Origin: Candidatus Saccharibacteria bacterium oral taxon 488
Lineage (GTDB): Bacteria; Patescibacteriota; Saccharimonadia; Saccharimonadales; Saccharimonadaceae
Assembly (NCBI GenBank): GCA_010202465.1
Contig: CP047919.1
Location: 558,001-622,000 of the forward strand
Reading direction: 5' to 3'
Length of the DNA: 64,000 bases
In this document: positions 46,146-55,570 of the stretch, piece after piece
Position numbering within the stretch: position 1 is the stretch's first letter
How the letters are laid out: each line of letters begins with the position of its first letter
The notes under the pieces: generated by a model
Database searches by the model: none
The model's input: the letters and a program-made list of their open reading frames with translations, nothing else
What the model was told of the DNA's origin: nothing
Position numbers and translations under genes: made by a program

Positions 46146-46760
46146 CTAGTCAAGAACCACCGGATTTGCTGCCACCCACTGGCGCCACTGCGCGACATCT
46201 TCAATCGGTGGCCGATAACCCATAGCTTCACCTAACTGGCTCGCCGCCAAAATACAGGCTGCAATATAATCGGCATTAGCTTCGTGGTCAGACCGGACAT
46301 ATTCTTGGTATTGTTCACTAGTATAGTCCACCGGTAGAGGTACGATGGTATTATCTATCTCACCAAAAACCTGCATTACCTTTTTGTCAAGCTGGATTAC
46401 GTGCCCTAACTCATGACAAAACGCTATCAACCCGACGATTTGACGACCTATTTCTGCATCCTCAAGTCGCTCACGTGGCACACCCAATCGAGACGACATC
46501 CGTGCTATAAGATTCGGACTAGACAGCGTCTCCCTCGTGCCGATGACAATCATTGGAATTTTCTCACCATCCCATGCTTCGCCCTCACCACCTCTGAAGT
46601 CACCACTGTTCTCATCAATAACAATTTGCATCTCCTCTAGTGTCCGAGCCGGAAACAAATTCAAGGCGGTCTCGTAAATATCACCTGCTAGCGGATTGAT
46701 ATACTCACCAAGTGTTTCGACTCTTAATTTTTGCGCTTTTTTGTGCGACAACTCTTCCAT
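46146..46760 (-). CDS. Putative zinc metallopeptidase-like protein (HELGH)
   Basis: 204 residues, family not recognised. The zinc motif H-E-L-G-H (FCHELGHVIQLDKK) is followed about 45 residues later by SDHEANADYIA, which could give the third ligand, as in gluzincin-type or ImmA/IrrE-like peptidases. No signal peptide or membrane segment, so cytoplasmic. TATAGA ends about 5 nt before the ATG. It stands between rpsJ and ldh, both on the same strand. Confidence 0.65.
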   Translation of the reverse strand: MEELSHKKAQKLRVETLGEYINPLAGDIYETALNLFPARTLEEMQIVIDENSGDFRGGEGEAWDGEKIPMIVIGTRETLSSPNLIARMSSRLGVPRERLEDAEIGRQIVGLIAFCHELGHVIQLDKKVMQVFGEIDNTIVPLPVDYTSEQYQEYVRSDHEANADYIAACILAASQLGEAMGYRPPIEDVAQWRQWVAANPVVLD

Positions 46761-46802
46761 AGTAATCTATACTGTAACATATAATATTTATTCCGTCAAG
46801 CA

Positions 46803-47729
46803 TTACTCTAAACTACGAATTGCCTCCGTTACCACCTCGGCCGAATGACGTAGCGCCGCCTGCTCGCGCTCATTAAGCGGATACCCTGTCAAGATTTTTA
46901 CACCATCTGCACAAATCGTTGACGGTAGGCCAAGCACTACATCGTGCAGTCCATACTCGCCCTCAACCAGTGAGCAAACTGGATATACTGAACGCGACGA
47001 TGAGCGTAGTGCCGAGACAATCTTGGAGATAACGAAACCAATTGCATAATACGTCGACCGCTTGGTCTCGATCACCCGGTATGCCCGCTGACGAATTTTC
47101 TCCTCAATACCGTCGACCATCGCTGGCTTAAATCCCGGATAATCAGCAAGTGGTACCTCACCGACTTGCGCTGATTCAATTGTCGCAAATGATGAATCAC
47201 CATGCTCCCCTAAAATATAGGCATCAACCTCTCGACTATGTACATCTAGCTGATCCGCGATATACGACTTAAGCCGCGACGTATCGAGCGTCGTTCCGGT
47301 ACCAAACACCCGACCCTTTGGCAAGCCCGATTCCTTCAGCGCCACATACGTTAATGCATCGACCGGATTCGACACTACAAGGATATACGGACGGGCACCG
47401 TTTCTCATAATATTTCTCACTGTCCCACGCATAATCTCAGCGTTCACGCCAAGTAACTCCAATCGTGTCTGCCCCGGCTGCTGCGGCGCACCAGCGGTGA
47501 TAACCACGATATCATCAGTCTTGATATCGTCATAACTGCCTGGCCGCACCACAACACACCGATCAATTCCCATTGCGTCATTGATATCAGCCGCCTGCCC
47601 CCACGCCAAGTCAGGGTTGCGGTCGATCAACACAATTTCCTCAACTACACTCCGCAGTGCACAGGCGTACGCCGCCGTCGCACCGACCATGCCACCCGCA
47701 CCGACGATCACCAACTTCTGTTTATTCAT
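46803..47729 (-). CDS. ldh: L-lactate dehydrogenase
   Basis: 308 residues. NAD-binding VGAGGMVGATAAY with Asp in LIDRN, the substrate loop APQQPGQTR with Gln where malate dehydrogenases have Arg (so LDH rather than MDH), SNPVDALTYVA, and the catalytic His in LGEHGDSSF. Reduces pyruvate to lactate and regenerates NAD+. It has its own sigma70 promoter and a TAGGAG Shine-Dalgarno 7 nt before the ATG. Confidence 0.92.
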   Translation of the reverse strand: MNKQKLVIVGAGGMVGATAAYACALRSVVEEIVLIDRNPDLAWGQAADINDAMGIDRCVVVRPGSYDDIKTDDIVVITAGAPQQPGQTRLELLGVNAEIMRGTVRNIMRNGARPYILVVSNPVDALTYVALKESGLPKGRVFGTGTTLDTSRLKSYIADQLDVHSREVDAYILGEHGDSSFATIESAQVGEVPLADYPGFKPAMVDGIEEKIRQRAYRVIETKRSTYYAIGFVISKIVSALRSSSRSVYPVCSLVEGEYGLHDVVLGLPSTICADGVKILTGYPLNEREQAALRHSAEVVTEAIRSLE

Positions 47730-47764
47730 GTTTGTCTCCTAATTTTTATTGCGATAACTTCTCT

Positions 47765-47793
47765 ACTGTAACGCTATCTTGTTGTTTTGTCAA
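47765..47793 (-). promoter_or_regulatory. Promoter of ldh
   Basis: Minus strand: TTGACA (47793-47788), 17-bp spacer, TACAGT (47770-47765), with a leader of about 30 nt. Confidence 0.75.
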
Positions 47794-47820
47794 GATACTC
47801 ATAGTAATATATCATTAAAA

Positions 47821-47845
47821 ATCCCCGGAAACCGGGGGATTTTTG
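47821..47845 (-). terminator. Rho-independent terminator of tuf
   Basis: CCCCGG-AAA-CCGGGG stem (47823-47837), flanked by A and T runs so that it can work in both directions. It lies 17 bp after the tuf stop. Confidence 0.85.
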
Positions 47846-47861
47846 GGCTGCAGTGTAAAGA

Positions 47862-49046
47862 CTATTTGTTAATCTTTGTCACCACACCAGCACCAACGGT
47901 ACGGCCACCTTCGCGGATGGCAAAGTTCAAACCTTGCTCCATAGCGATTGGGGCAAGCAACTTAACCTTGAAGGTTACGGTGTCGCCTGGCATGACCATT
48001 TCTTTGTCAGCTGGCAGCTCAACTTCACCCGTCACGTCAGTGGTGCGGAAGTAGAACTGTGGCTTGTAACCCTTGGAGAATGGAGTGTGGCGACCGCCTT
48101 CTTCCTTCTTCAGGATGTACACCTCAGCTTCAAACTCGGTGTGTGGTGTAATCGTACCTGGCTTAGCCAAAACCTGACCGCGCTCAATGTCGCTGCGCTC
48201 AATACCGCGTAGCAAAACGCCGGCATTGTCACCTGCTTGACCCTGATCCAGAGACTTCTTAAACGCCTCAATACCAGTGACTACTGATTTCTGAGTTGGG
48301 CGGATACCAACGATTTCAACCTCGTCGTTCAGCTTAACAACACCCTGCTCGATACGACCAGTTGCCACAGTACCGCGACCCTTGATCGAGAAGACGTCCT
48401 CAATTGGCATAATGAATGGCTTGTCCATGTCGCGTGGTGGCTCTGGGATATAGCTATCCATAGCATCAACCAGCTCCATGATGGCGTCTTCGTACTTCTC
48501 ATCGCCCTCCAATGCCTTAAGAGCCGAACCCTTGATAATTGGAGCATTCTCGTCAAAGCCGTTCTTGGCAAGCAGCTCACGAACTTCTTCTTCGATCAGC
48601 TCGACCATATCTGCGTCAGCCATGTCCATCTTGTTAAGGAAGACAACGATCTTTGGCACGCCAACCTGCTTCGCCAGCAGCACGTGCTCGCGGGTTTGTG
48701 GCATCGGGCCGTCGGTTGCTGCAATCACGAGGATCGCGCCATCAACCTGGGCAGCACCGGTGATCATGTTCTTGACGTAGTCAGCGTGGCCTGGCATATC
48801 AACGTGCGCGTAGTGACGGTTCGGTGACTCGTATTCTTGGTGTGAGCTGGCGATAGTAATACCACGCTGGCGCTCTTCTGGTGCGTTATCGATCTGGTCG
48901 TACGCAATTGGTTTGTTGACTGCGCTTGGAAGGCGCTTTGCGAGCACTGCCGTAATTGCGGCGGTCAGTGTCGTCTTACCGTGGTCAACGTGGCCCATTG
49001 TACCCACGTTAACGTGCGGCTTGCTTCGGTCAAATGCATCTGCCAT
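47862..49046 (-). CDS. tuf: Elongation factor Tu
   Basis: 394 residues. GTPase motifs: G1 [10 protein letters not shown]2 region ERQRGITI, G3 DMPGHADY, G4 NKMD, G5 SALK. Domains 2 and 3 follow ([26 protein letters not shown]). Delivers aminoacyl-tRNA to the ribosome. AAGGAG is 11 nt before the ATG, with a leader of some 70 nt. Monocistronic: fus and rpsG are not neighbours, unlike the usual str operon. Confidence 0.98.
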   Translation of the reverse strand: MADAFDRSKPHVNVGTMGHVDHGKTTLTAAITAVLAKRLPSAVNKPIAYDQIDNAPEERQRGITIASSHQEYESPNRHYAHVDMPGHADYVKNMITGAAQVDGAILVIAATDGPMPQTREHVLLAKQVGVPKIVVFLNKMDMADADMVELIEEEVRELLAKNGFDENAPIIKGSALKALEGDEKYEDAIMELVDAMDSYIPEPPRDMDKPFIMPIEDVFSIKGRGTVATGRIEQGVVKLNDEVEIVGIRPTQKSVVTGIEAFKKSLDQGQAGDNAGVLLRGIERSDIERGQVLAKPGTITPHTEFEAEVYILKKEEGGRHTPFSKGYKPQFYFRTTDVTGEVELPADKEMVMPGDTVTFKVKLLAPIAMEQGLNFAIREGGRTVGAGVVTKINK

Positions 49047-49121
49047 TTGTAGAAGTTCTCCTTTTTTAATAATATTTTCACGCGATAAGCCCCCGAAAAA
49101 GGCTCCACGGCGTATGGGCTA

Positions 49122-49150
49122 ATTATAACTGGTTTGCAAACTGTTGTAAA
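49122..49150 (-). promoter_or_regulatory. Promoter of tuf
   Basis: Minus strand: TTTACA (49150-49145), 17-bp spacer, TATAAT (49127-49122). It overlaps the opposite promoter at 49134-49163. Confidence 0.8.
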
Positions 49151-49163
49151 TAGGGTTTATACT
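49134..49163 (+). promoter_or_regulatory. Promoter of the 172-residue membrane protein gene
   Basis: TTGCAA (49134-49139), 18-bp spacer, TATACT (49158-49163). An ATG follows at once, and the next at 49170, 6 nt on, fits a leaderless start. Confidence 0.7.
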
Positions 49164-49169
49164 ATGAGC

Positions 49170-49688
49170 ATGAGTATCTTTTCTAAGAAAGCAACACCTG
49201 AAGCAACCCGCACTAGTGTATATCCAAAACGATTATCATATGACGAGCGTCGGGAACTAAATGCCGAATATGATCGTCGCCGTCAAACCAACTTACCAAA
49301 GCTACCTTCGTTGGGTATTGCTCTTATCCTGACAATGACCCTCTCTATAGCTTGGGTGCTTATCAAGCTCACTACCTTATTCATTAAAACGAGCGGACAG
49401 TCTGCTATTTTTCTGTTATTCTTTCTCTTTATCCTCATCGCAATCTGCTACGGTGTCACATTTTTCTATGTTAAGCGTATTCTCGATAGGCTGAGCGTTA
49501 GCGGTACAAAGTTTGTTATTATTTACCTCACGCTCGTTGGCGTCATACTCGGGTGCTGCCACCAACTTGGTATCGCTCCTTTTCATGCACTTCTGTCATT
49601 ACCGGTTTCAGTTTTGTTAATCGCTGCTAGTGGACACTACATTGCGACGAGTATACTTGCTAAATGTTGCATTCATTTTGAGTGGTAA
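49170..49688 (+). CDS. Membrane protein, unknown function
   Basis: 172 residues from ATG 49170 (ATG 49164 is also possible). A charged N-terminus (about 1-45, SYDERRELNAEYDRRRQ) is followed by four hydrophobic segments (about 47-68, 76-98, 110-130, 138-165). Base use is visibly more A/T-rich than in its neighbours. Family not recognised. It is divergent from tuf, with overlapping promoters. Confidence 0.65.
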   Translation: MSIFSKKATPEATRTSVYPKRLSYDERRELNAEYDRRRQTNLPKLPSLGIALILTMTLSIAWVLIKLTTLFIKTSGQSAIFLLFFLFILIAICYGVTFFYVKRILDRLSVSGTKFVIIYLTLVGVILGCCHQLGIAPFHALLSLPVSVLLIAASGHYIATSILAKCCIHFEW

Positions 49689-49754
49689 TAGTAGTTATTG
49701 TATTATATACAACACTTTCTTACAGTAGTAAATTGTTGTAATTATTACTTTCTG

Positions 49755-49784
49755 TTGGTTATTTTCTCTATGATGTCTTATACT
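49755..49784 (+). promoter_or_regulatory. Promoter of glmS
   Basis: TTGGTT (49755-49760), 18-bp spacer, TATACT (49779-49784), with a leader of about 34 nt carrying AAAGGAG 9 nt before the ATG. No glmS ribozyme-like structure fits in so short a leader. Confidence 0.65.
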
Positions 49785-49824
49785 GAGAAGCGTGTATCAG
49801 TTAATGCTAAAGGAGAAATAATCT

Positions 49825-51651
49825 ATGTGTGGAATTGTTGGCTATATCGGTGAACGCGAGGCGCAGAATATCCTCGTTGCTGAGCTTAAGCGGCTTGAGT
49901 ACCGCGGCTATGACAGTGCCGGAATTGTCACCCTATCGGACTCCGCCACACCAACCCTGCTGCGCACCAAAGGCAAGGTGGCGGCACTGGAAGAGCTCGT
50001 CGGACAACATAAGACGAGCGATACGGTCGGCATCGGACACACCCGCTGGGCAACACATGGTGAACCAAGTAAGCGCAACGCCCATCCACACCACGTTGGT
50101 GAGATTTATCTGGTACATAACGGCATCATTGAGAACTACCAAGACCTTAAAACGATGCTTTCCGGTCATGAGTACGAGTTTAAGAGCGATACCGATAGCG
50201 AGGTATTGGCGGCCTTGATTGACTATCTGCGGCGTGACTCACCGGATTTACTGACAGCAGTCACCGGCGCATTGAAGATGGTAGTTGGTGCGTATGGCAT
50301 TGCGGTACTTGACACCACGAACCCCGAAGAAATTATCGTGGCTCGCCAAGGTAGCCCGTTGATCATTGGCGTCGGAGACGGCGAAACATATATCGCCAGT
50401 GACGCTTCAGCGCTGGTTGGCTACACCAATCAAGTGGTGTATTTGCACGATGGTGAAATCGGCCGCTGTACTCGTAGCGGGCTAGAGTTACAGACAATCG
50501 AATCACGAAAGCTTGACGTCAAGATCGAAATGCTCGACATGGATATGCAAGCGATTCAGAAGCAGGGCTTTGACCATTTCCTCGCCAAAGAAATTTACGA
50601 ACAGCCAACCAGTCTCACGTCCACCCTGGCCGGTCGCGTACTACCCGACCAAAAATATGCGCGCCTGGGCGGTCTCAACATGAGCGATGATGAACTGCGC
50701 CACGTCAAGCACATCATCATCGTTGGCTGCGGCACTGCCTACTTTGCTGGTGTGCAGGCCAGCTACTTTATTGAGCAACTGACCGATGATGTGACTATCA
50801 GCGTCGAGATCGCCAGCGAGCTACGCTACCGCGCATTCAACGTGCCCGAACACTCGGTCGCTATAATCGTTAGCCAGAGCGGTGAAACGGCTGATACCCT
50901 GGCCTGCTTGAATGAATTGAAGCGACGTGGTGTTAAATGCCTCGGCGTCGTCAACGCCGTCGGCAGTACGATCGCCCGAGCAGTTGATGGCGGCGTGTAC
51001 TTGCACGTCGGTGCCGAGATTAGCGTCGCCAGTACCAAGGCCTTTACCTCACAGGTTGCTGCTCTGACGATCTTTGGTATTATGCTCGCCAATGCCAAGG
51101 GTACCAACCCACAATTTATTGATGAATTTGTGCAAGAATTAGCGATACTACCAAGTGAGATCCAAAAAGTCCTTGATAAACAAGGTGCCGAGATACCTTC
51201 CATCGCTAGGGCATATGCTGATTACAATCACGCACTCTACATCGGCCGCGATACGCTGTATCCGATTGCCATGGAGGGTGCACTGAAACTTAAAGAAGTA
51301 AGTTACATTCACGCCGAAGCGTATGCCGCCGGTGAGCTGAAACACGGTCCGATCGCCCTGATTGATGACCATTTCTTTGAAGTCTGCTATATCCAAGACA
51401 ATTGGTTATACGAAAAATCCCAGAGCAACTTGATCGAGATGAATACTCGCGGTGCTCACGCCATTGTCATCACCGACACGACGAAAAAGGTGCCGGGCGA
51501 AACGGTGATCCGCATCTCGACAAAGCTATCGCACCTCACGCCACTTCTGTTCAATGTCGTGTCGCAACTCCTAGCCTATCACGTGGCCGTCAAGCGCGAT
51601 CATGACGTCGATCAGCCACGCAATCTGGCCAAGAGCGTGACGGTCGAATAA
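49825..51651 (+). CDS. glmS: Glutamine-fructose-6-phosphate aminotransferase (isomerizing)
   Basis: 608 residues. The N-terminal glutaminase uses Cys2 (MCGIVGYIG), with HTRWATHGEPS and HNGIIENY nearby. Two SIS domains follow (VGCGTAYFAG, SQSGETADTLA, AEISVASTKAF, YIGRDTLYPIAMEGALKLKE), and the C-terminus ends NLAKSVTVE. Makes glucosamine-6-phosphate, the first step to peptidoglycan and other amino sugars. Monocistronic, 10 bp from the converging tgt gene. Confidence 0.97.
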   Translation: MCGIVGYIGEREAQNILVAELKRLEYRGYDSAGIVTLSDSATPTLLRTKGKVAALEELVGQHKTSDTVGIGHTRWATHGEPSKRNAHPHHVGEIYLVHNGIIENYQDLKTMLSGHEYEFKSDTDSEVLAALIDYLRRDSPDLLTAVTGALKMVVGAYGIAVLDTTNPEEIIVARQGSPLIIGVGDGETYIASDASALVGYTNQVVYLHDGEIGRCTRSGLELQTIESRKLDVKIEMLDMDMQAIQKQGFDHFLAKEIYEQPTSLTSTLAGRVLPDQKYARLGGLNMSDDELRHVKHIIIVGCGTAYFAGVQASYFIEQLTDDVTISVEIASELRYRAFNVPEHSVAIIVSQSGETADTLACLNELKRRGVKCLGVVNAVGSTIARAVDGGVYLHVGAEISVASTKAFTSQVAALTIFGIMLANAKGTNPQFIDEFVQELAILPSEIQKVLDKQGAEIPSIARAYADYNHALYIGRDTLYPIAMEGALKLKEVSYIHAEAYAAGELKHGPIALIDDHFFEVCYIQDNWLYEKSQSNLIEMNTRGAHAIVITDTTKKVPGETVIRISTKLSHLTPLLFNVVSQLLAYHVAVKRDHDVDQPRNLAKSVTVE

Positions 51652-51661
51652 TGCTCTCGCA

Positions 51662-52864
51662 TTAGCGGCGATAGTACGTCGCCAAAAACTCTTCACGAAA
51701 CTCGTAAAATGTCCCATCCTCTAGGCTGGCGCGGATATCATCAACCAGTTTAACGATAAATCGCTCGTTATGGATTGATAATAGCGTGCCAGCCAGAGAT
51801 TCGCGGGCGTGTAGCAGATGACAGAGATAGGCGGCGGTGTAGTGGCGGCAAGTATAGCAGTCGCAATCTTCCATAATTGGCTCAAACATTTCGCGGTATT
51901 TTCTCCCGCGGACATTAGCCCGGCCAAATGGCGTATAGGCGGCACCGTTTCTGGCCACGCGCGTTGGGCTGACACAGTCAAAGGTGTCGATTCCCTGCTC
52001 AATTGCCGCAAAGATGTCGTCCGGCTCAGAAATGCCGAGTAAATGCCGCGGCTTGTTCTCGGGCAAGATTTGATTGACCCACTGAATCGTCTGGGTCATA
52101 GTTTCCTTTTCCAGCGCACCGCCGATACCATAGCCGTCAAAATCCATCGCACCTAAAAACGCAGCCGTTTGCTTGCGTAAATCTTCATAATTCGCACCCT
52201 GCAGCACGCCAAACAATGCTTGATATGGCTTGTCGGGACGGGCTGCACGCAGGCGCTTAACCTCCGCTAAACTCCGCTCCGCCCAGGCATGCGTTCGCGC
52301 CAAGGCCTCGACTTGATAGTCATACGGATCAATCAGCGAGGTCAGTTCATCAAAGGCGAAAGTAATATCCGCACCGATCCCGGCTTGGATTTGCATAGAT
52401 AATTCTGGCGTAAATTTATGGTACGAGCCGTCCAGATGCGATTTGAACATTACGCCGTTTTCGTCCACCCAAGCGTGGCGCGACGATTTTTTAGCGATGG
52501 CGATTTCCTCATCAACATCCGTACTCATCGCCAATACTTTCTTAAAGCCCGAGCCCAGACTCAGCACCTGAAAGCCGCCGCTATCAGTGAACGTCGGCCC
52601 ATCCCAGTGCATAAACTTGCCCAAATAGCCAGCCTTCTCGATAAGTTCATGACCCGGCTGCAAATATAGATGATAGGCATTTGCCAGCACTGCCTGCGCG
52701 CTGACATCCGCCACCATTTCTGGCACCATCGCCTTGACATTAGCCTTAGTTCCAACCACGATAAACGCCGGTGTTGTGATATCCCCGTGCGGCGTGTGAA
52801 TAATGCCAGTGCGCGCCAGCGTGTCGTCAAGCCTAGAAGTGATCTCAAAAGAAAACGGTTTCAT
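51662..52864 (-). CDS. tgt: Queuine tRNA-ribosyltransferase
   Basis: Exchanges guanine 34 of tRNAs with GUN anticodons for queuine or its precursor. 400 residues from ATG 52864; an upstream in-frame start at 52951 is rejected because TATAAT ends 7 nt before 52864 and the extra N-terminus is out of family. Motifs: DSGGFQVLSLG, FAFDELTSLIDP, and the zinc site CDCYTC...H. No queuosine biosynthesis genes are seen, so the base may be scavenged. Confidence 0.95.
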   Translation of the reverse strand: MKPFSFEITSRLDDTLARTGIIHTPHGDITTPAFIVVGTKANVKAMVPEMVADVSAQAVLANAYHLYLQPGHELIEKAGYLGKFMHWDGPTFTDSGGFQVLSLGSGFKKVLAMSTDVDEEIAIAKKSSRHAWVDENGVMFKSHLDGSYHKFTPELSMQIQAGIGADITFAFDELTSLIDPYDYQVEALARTHAWAERSLAEVKRLRAARPDKPYQALFGVLQGANYEDLRKQTAAFLGAMDFDGYGIGGALEKETMTQTIQWVNQILPENKPRHLLGISEPDDIFAAIEQGIDTFDCVSPTRVARNGAAYTPFGRANVRGRKYREMFEPIMEDCDCYTCRHYTAAYLCHLLHARESLAGTLLSIHNERFIVKLVDDIRASLEDGTFYEFREEFLATYYRR

Positions 52865-52871
52865 TTGATAG

Positions 52872-52877
52872 ATTATA
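52872..52877 (-). promoter_or_regulatory. -10 box of tgt (leaderless)
   Basis: TATAAT on the minus strand, 7 nt before the ATG at 52864. Confidence 0.65.
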
Positions 52878-52891
52878 TCAGTTTTTTCCGC

Positions 52892-52897
52892 TACACT
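52892..52897 (+). promoter_or_regulatory. -10 box of glgB (leaderless)
   Basis: TACACT ending 6 nt before the ATG at 52904; 14 bp from the opposite -10 box of tgt. Confidence 0.55.
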
Positions 52898-52903
52898 AGA
52901 AGC

Positions 52904-54868
52904 ATGAGCAAGAAAACGCTGGTTGACCTTGATCCGTGGCTGGCGCCGCATGGACCTATCATCAAGTCACGTGAGGCGTATGTTTCGTCGACGCTCGAGA
53001 AAGTTCTGGACGGTAAATCGCCAGCGGAGTTTGTGCTGGGGTTTCATCATTTTGGCTTACATCAGACGGCGGCAGGCTGGACGTTTCGCGAATGGGCACC
53101 GAATGCTACGCGCATAGTGATGGTTGGCGAATTTTCCGATTGGCAGGAGCGTGAGGAATTTAGTTTACAGCGCGGTGCACATGGCGAATGGAGTGTTGAT
53201 TTGCCGAAAGACGCGCTGCACCACGGCCAGAGCTATAAACTACGCGTCTATTGGCCAAATGGCGACGGATGGCGTCTACCATCATACGCCACCTATGTTG
53301 TTCAAGATGATGATTCGGTGGACTTTTCGGCTGTAATTTGGCAGCCTGATGAGCCATATCGGTGGCAGCATGACGTTCCGCCTGCACCAAACGTACCACT
53401 AATCTATGAGGCCCATGTTGGTATGAGCAGCGAGGAGGAAAAGGTCGCCACTTTCAATGAATTTACCGCGGGCGTCCTACCGCGCATCAAACAAGCCGGC
53501 TACAACACCATCCAACTGATGGCCATCGCCGAGCACCCGTACTATGGCAGTTTCGGCTATCACGTCAGCAACTTTTTCGCGGTGTCATCACGGTTTGGCA
53601 CACCGGATGATTTCAAGCGATTAGTTGACATAGCACACGGACTGGGGCTGCGCGTCATCATTGATATCGTCCATGCTCATGCCGCTAAAAATGAAGTCGA
53701 GGGCCTCGGCAATTTCGTGGGCAGCCTAACGCAGTATTTCAAAGCTCTCGACCATCCAGCGTGGGATTCGCGGCTGTTTGATTATGGTAAGCCGGAAGTA
53801 CTGCACTTTTTGGCCAGCAATTGCCGCTGGTGGTTGGATGAATACCACGTTGACGGTTTTCGGTTTGATGGCGTGACCAGCATGCTATATCACGACCACG
53901 GTCTAGGCAAAAGTTTCACCAGCTATGATGATTATTTTACTGATGATGTCGATAAGGACGCCTTGGTCTATCTCAGACTGGCCAATGACATCATTCACGC
54001 CGTTCGCCCCGATGCCACGACCATTGCTGAGGAAATGAGCGGACTACCGGGCTTGGCGGCACCGACAGAACACGGCGGCCTAGGCTTTGATTATCGATTG
54101 GCGATGGGTGCGCCCGACCTCTGGATCAAGACATTGAAAGAAAAGCGCGATGAAGATTGGGATTTGGGCGAGCTGGTGCATACGCTGAGTTCGCACCGCC
54201 CAGAGGAAAAAGTCATCACGTACGCCGAAAGTCACGACCAGGCCTTGGTTGGCGACAAGACACTGATTTTTCGGCTGGTCGATAAAGAAATGTATTGGCA
54301 TATGGATAAAGCTGACCCCAACCTGACGGTGGAGCGCGGCGTGGCACTACATAAACTAATTCGACTGCTGACCGCCGGACTGCACGGCGGCGGCTACCTT
54401 AATTTCATGGGCAATGAATTTGGACATCCCGAGTGGATCGACTTTCCGCGCCAGGGTAATCATTGGTCGTTCAAGCATGCTCGCAGACAATGGAGTTTAC
54501 GCGACAATGGTTTTCTCAAATACCAATGGCTGGGCGAATTTGACGCGAGCCTGATGAAGCTCATTAAAACCGTTGACGACTCGGGCATTCACTGCCTCAC
54601 CGTTCACCAACACGACCATGTGGTTAGTTTCATACGCGGCGATCTGCTGTTTATTATGAACTTTTCGCCCAGCCAGTCGCGGACGGATTACGGCATACCA
54701 GCGGCGGCTGGGTCATACAGTGTAATTTTGGACAGCGACGACAAGCAATTTGGCGGGCAGGGCCGGGTTAATCCTAACGGCCGCTACTTTACGACGCCAC
54801 ATGGCAACGAGCATATTATACGTGTATACATACCGACACGAAGTGGCCTCGTGCTACAAAAAGATTGA
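52904..54868 (+). CDS. glgB: 1,4-alpha-glucan branching enzyme, eukaryotic-like GH13_8 type
   Basis: 654 residues. An N-terminal CBM48 domain (FREWAPNATRIVMVGEFSDW) is followed by the GH13 barrel with catalytic D322 (FRFDGVTSM), E376 (IAEEMSG) and transition-state D445 (ESHDQALVGDKT). The ESHDQALVGDKT and NFMGNEFGHPEWIDFPR sequences are the style of eukaryotic branching enzymes rather than of the longer E. coli GlgB. Adds alpha-1,6 branches to glycogen. No glgA or glgC is seen nearby. Confidence 0.93.
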   Translation: MSKKTLVDLDPWLAPHGPIIKSREAYVSSTLEKVLDGKSPAEFVLGFHHFGLHQTAAGWTFREWAPNATRIVMVGEFSDWQEREEFSLQRGAHGEWSVDLPKDALHHGQSYKLRVYWPNGDGWRLPSYATYVVQDDDSVDFSAVIWQPDEPYRWQHDVPPAPNVPLIYEAHVGMSSEEEKVATFNEFTAGVLPRIKQAGYNTIQLMAIAEHPYYGSFGYHVSNFFAVSSRFGTPDDFKRLVDIAHGLGLRVIIDIVHAHAAKNEVEGLGNFVGSLTQYFKALDHPAWDSRLFDYGKPEVLHFLASNCRWWLDEYHVDGFRFDGVTSMLYHDHGLGKSFTSYDDYFTDDVDKDALVYLRLANDIIHAVRPDATTIAEEMSGLPGLAAPTEHGGLGFDYRLAMGAPDLWIKTLKEKRDEDWDLGELVHTLSSHRPEEKVITYAESHDQALVGDKTLIFRLVDKEMYWHMDKADPNLTVERGVALHKLIRLLTAGLHGGGYLNFMGNEFGHPEWIDFPRQGNHWSFKHARRQWSLRDNGFLKYQWLGEFDASLMKLIKTVDDSGIHCLTVHQHDHVVSFIRGDLLFIMNFSPSQSRTDYGIPAAAGSYSVILDSDDKQFGGQGRVNPNGRYFTTPHGNEHIIRVYIPTRSGLVLQKD

Positions 54869-54910
54869 CCGCGAAGCTATGTTAGTATGAATACCCTACC
54901 ATGATCTTGA

Positions 54911-55489
54911 CTACTGTGCTAATTCTTTGACCATCTTAGACAGAATCGGAATGACGTTCATTTCGAACCATGGATTGCGCGCCCGCCAGCGGAAGTTAAG
55001 CGGTGATGGATGGACAAGCGGAAAATAATGAGGCAGATACTCCGCATAATGCGCAACTGTTTCGGTCAGGTTGCGCTTCGCCTGCTTATTGAGATAGTAT
55101 TTCTGAGCATGAGCACCAACTAAAATCGTCAGTCTCACATCTGGCATCCGCGCTAGTAGTCGTGGATGCCACTTTTTGGCAAACTCCGGTCGCGGTGGTA
55201 AATCGCCGTGCGTGGACTTACCTGGATAATAAAAATCCATTGGCATTAGAGCAAACAAATCAGGATCATAAAATTGTTCATCGGTAACCCCCAGCCACTG
55301 ACGCAACGTGCGACCACTGGCATCATTCCATGGCGTGCGTGTTTCCTGCGCTATTCGTCCCGGTGCCTGACCAACCAGCACGATACGTGAGCGGGGCGAA
55401 GCGGTATAGACTGGCGGCCAACCACGATAGTGAAACGAGGCATTCATACTATCTTGATTGATTTCATCATATAGCAACGGCCTAGTCAT
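54911..55489 (-). CDS. Uracil-DNA glycosylase superfamily protein
   Basis: 192 residues. Motif 1 VGQAPGRIAQETRTPWNDASG and motif 2 HPSPLNFRW mark the UDG fold. The Cys ligands of the [4Fe-4S] family 4 enzymes are absent, so it belongs to another branch; the substrate (uracil, other damaged bases, or none) is not set by the sequence. TATACT (55501-55496) ends 6 nt before the ATG. Confidence 0.85.
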   Translation of the reverse strand: MTRPLLYDEINQDSMNASFHYRGWPPVYTASPRSRIVLVGQAPGRIAQETRTPWNDASGRTLRQWLGVTDEQFYDPDLFALMPMDFYYPGKSTHGDLPPRPEFAKKWHPRLLARMPDVRLTILVGAHAQKYYLNKQAKRNLTETVAHYAEYLPHYFPLVHPSPLNFRWRARNPWFEMNVIPILSKMVKELAQ

Positions 55490-55495
55490 TACGTC

Positions 55496-55501
55496 AGTAT
55501 A
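55496..55501 (-). promoter_or_regulatory. -10 box of the UDG-like gene (leaderless)
   Basis: TATACT on the minus strand, 6 nt before the ATG at 55489. Confidence 0.55.
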
Positions 55502-55570
55502 TCACAATTATTATTATACTATTCACGCTATAGGCTACCCTTCATTAATATTATATGATATATTGTTCAT

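Noticed and set aside
49785..49824. glmS ribozyme/riboswitch
   Set aside because: The leader is only about 34-40 nt, far too short for the ribozyme core.
51662..52951. Longer N-terminus for Tgt (start at 52951)
   Set aside because: The extra 29 residues are encoded across both divergent -10 boxes and do not look like Tgt.
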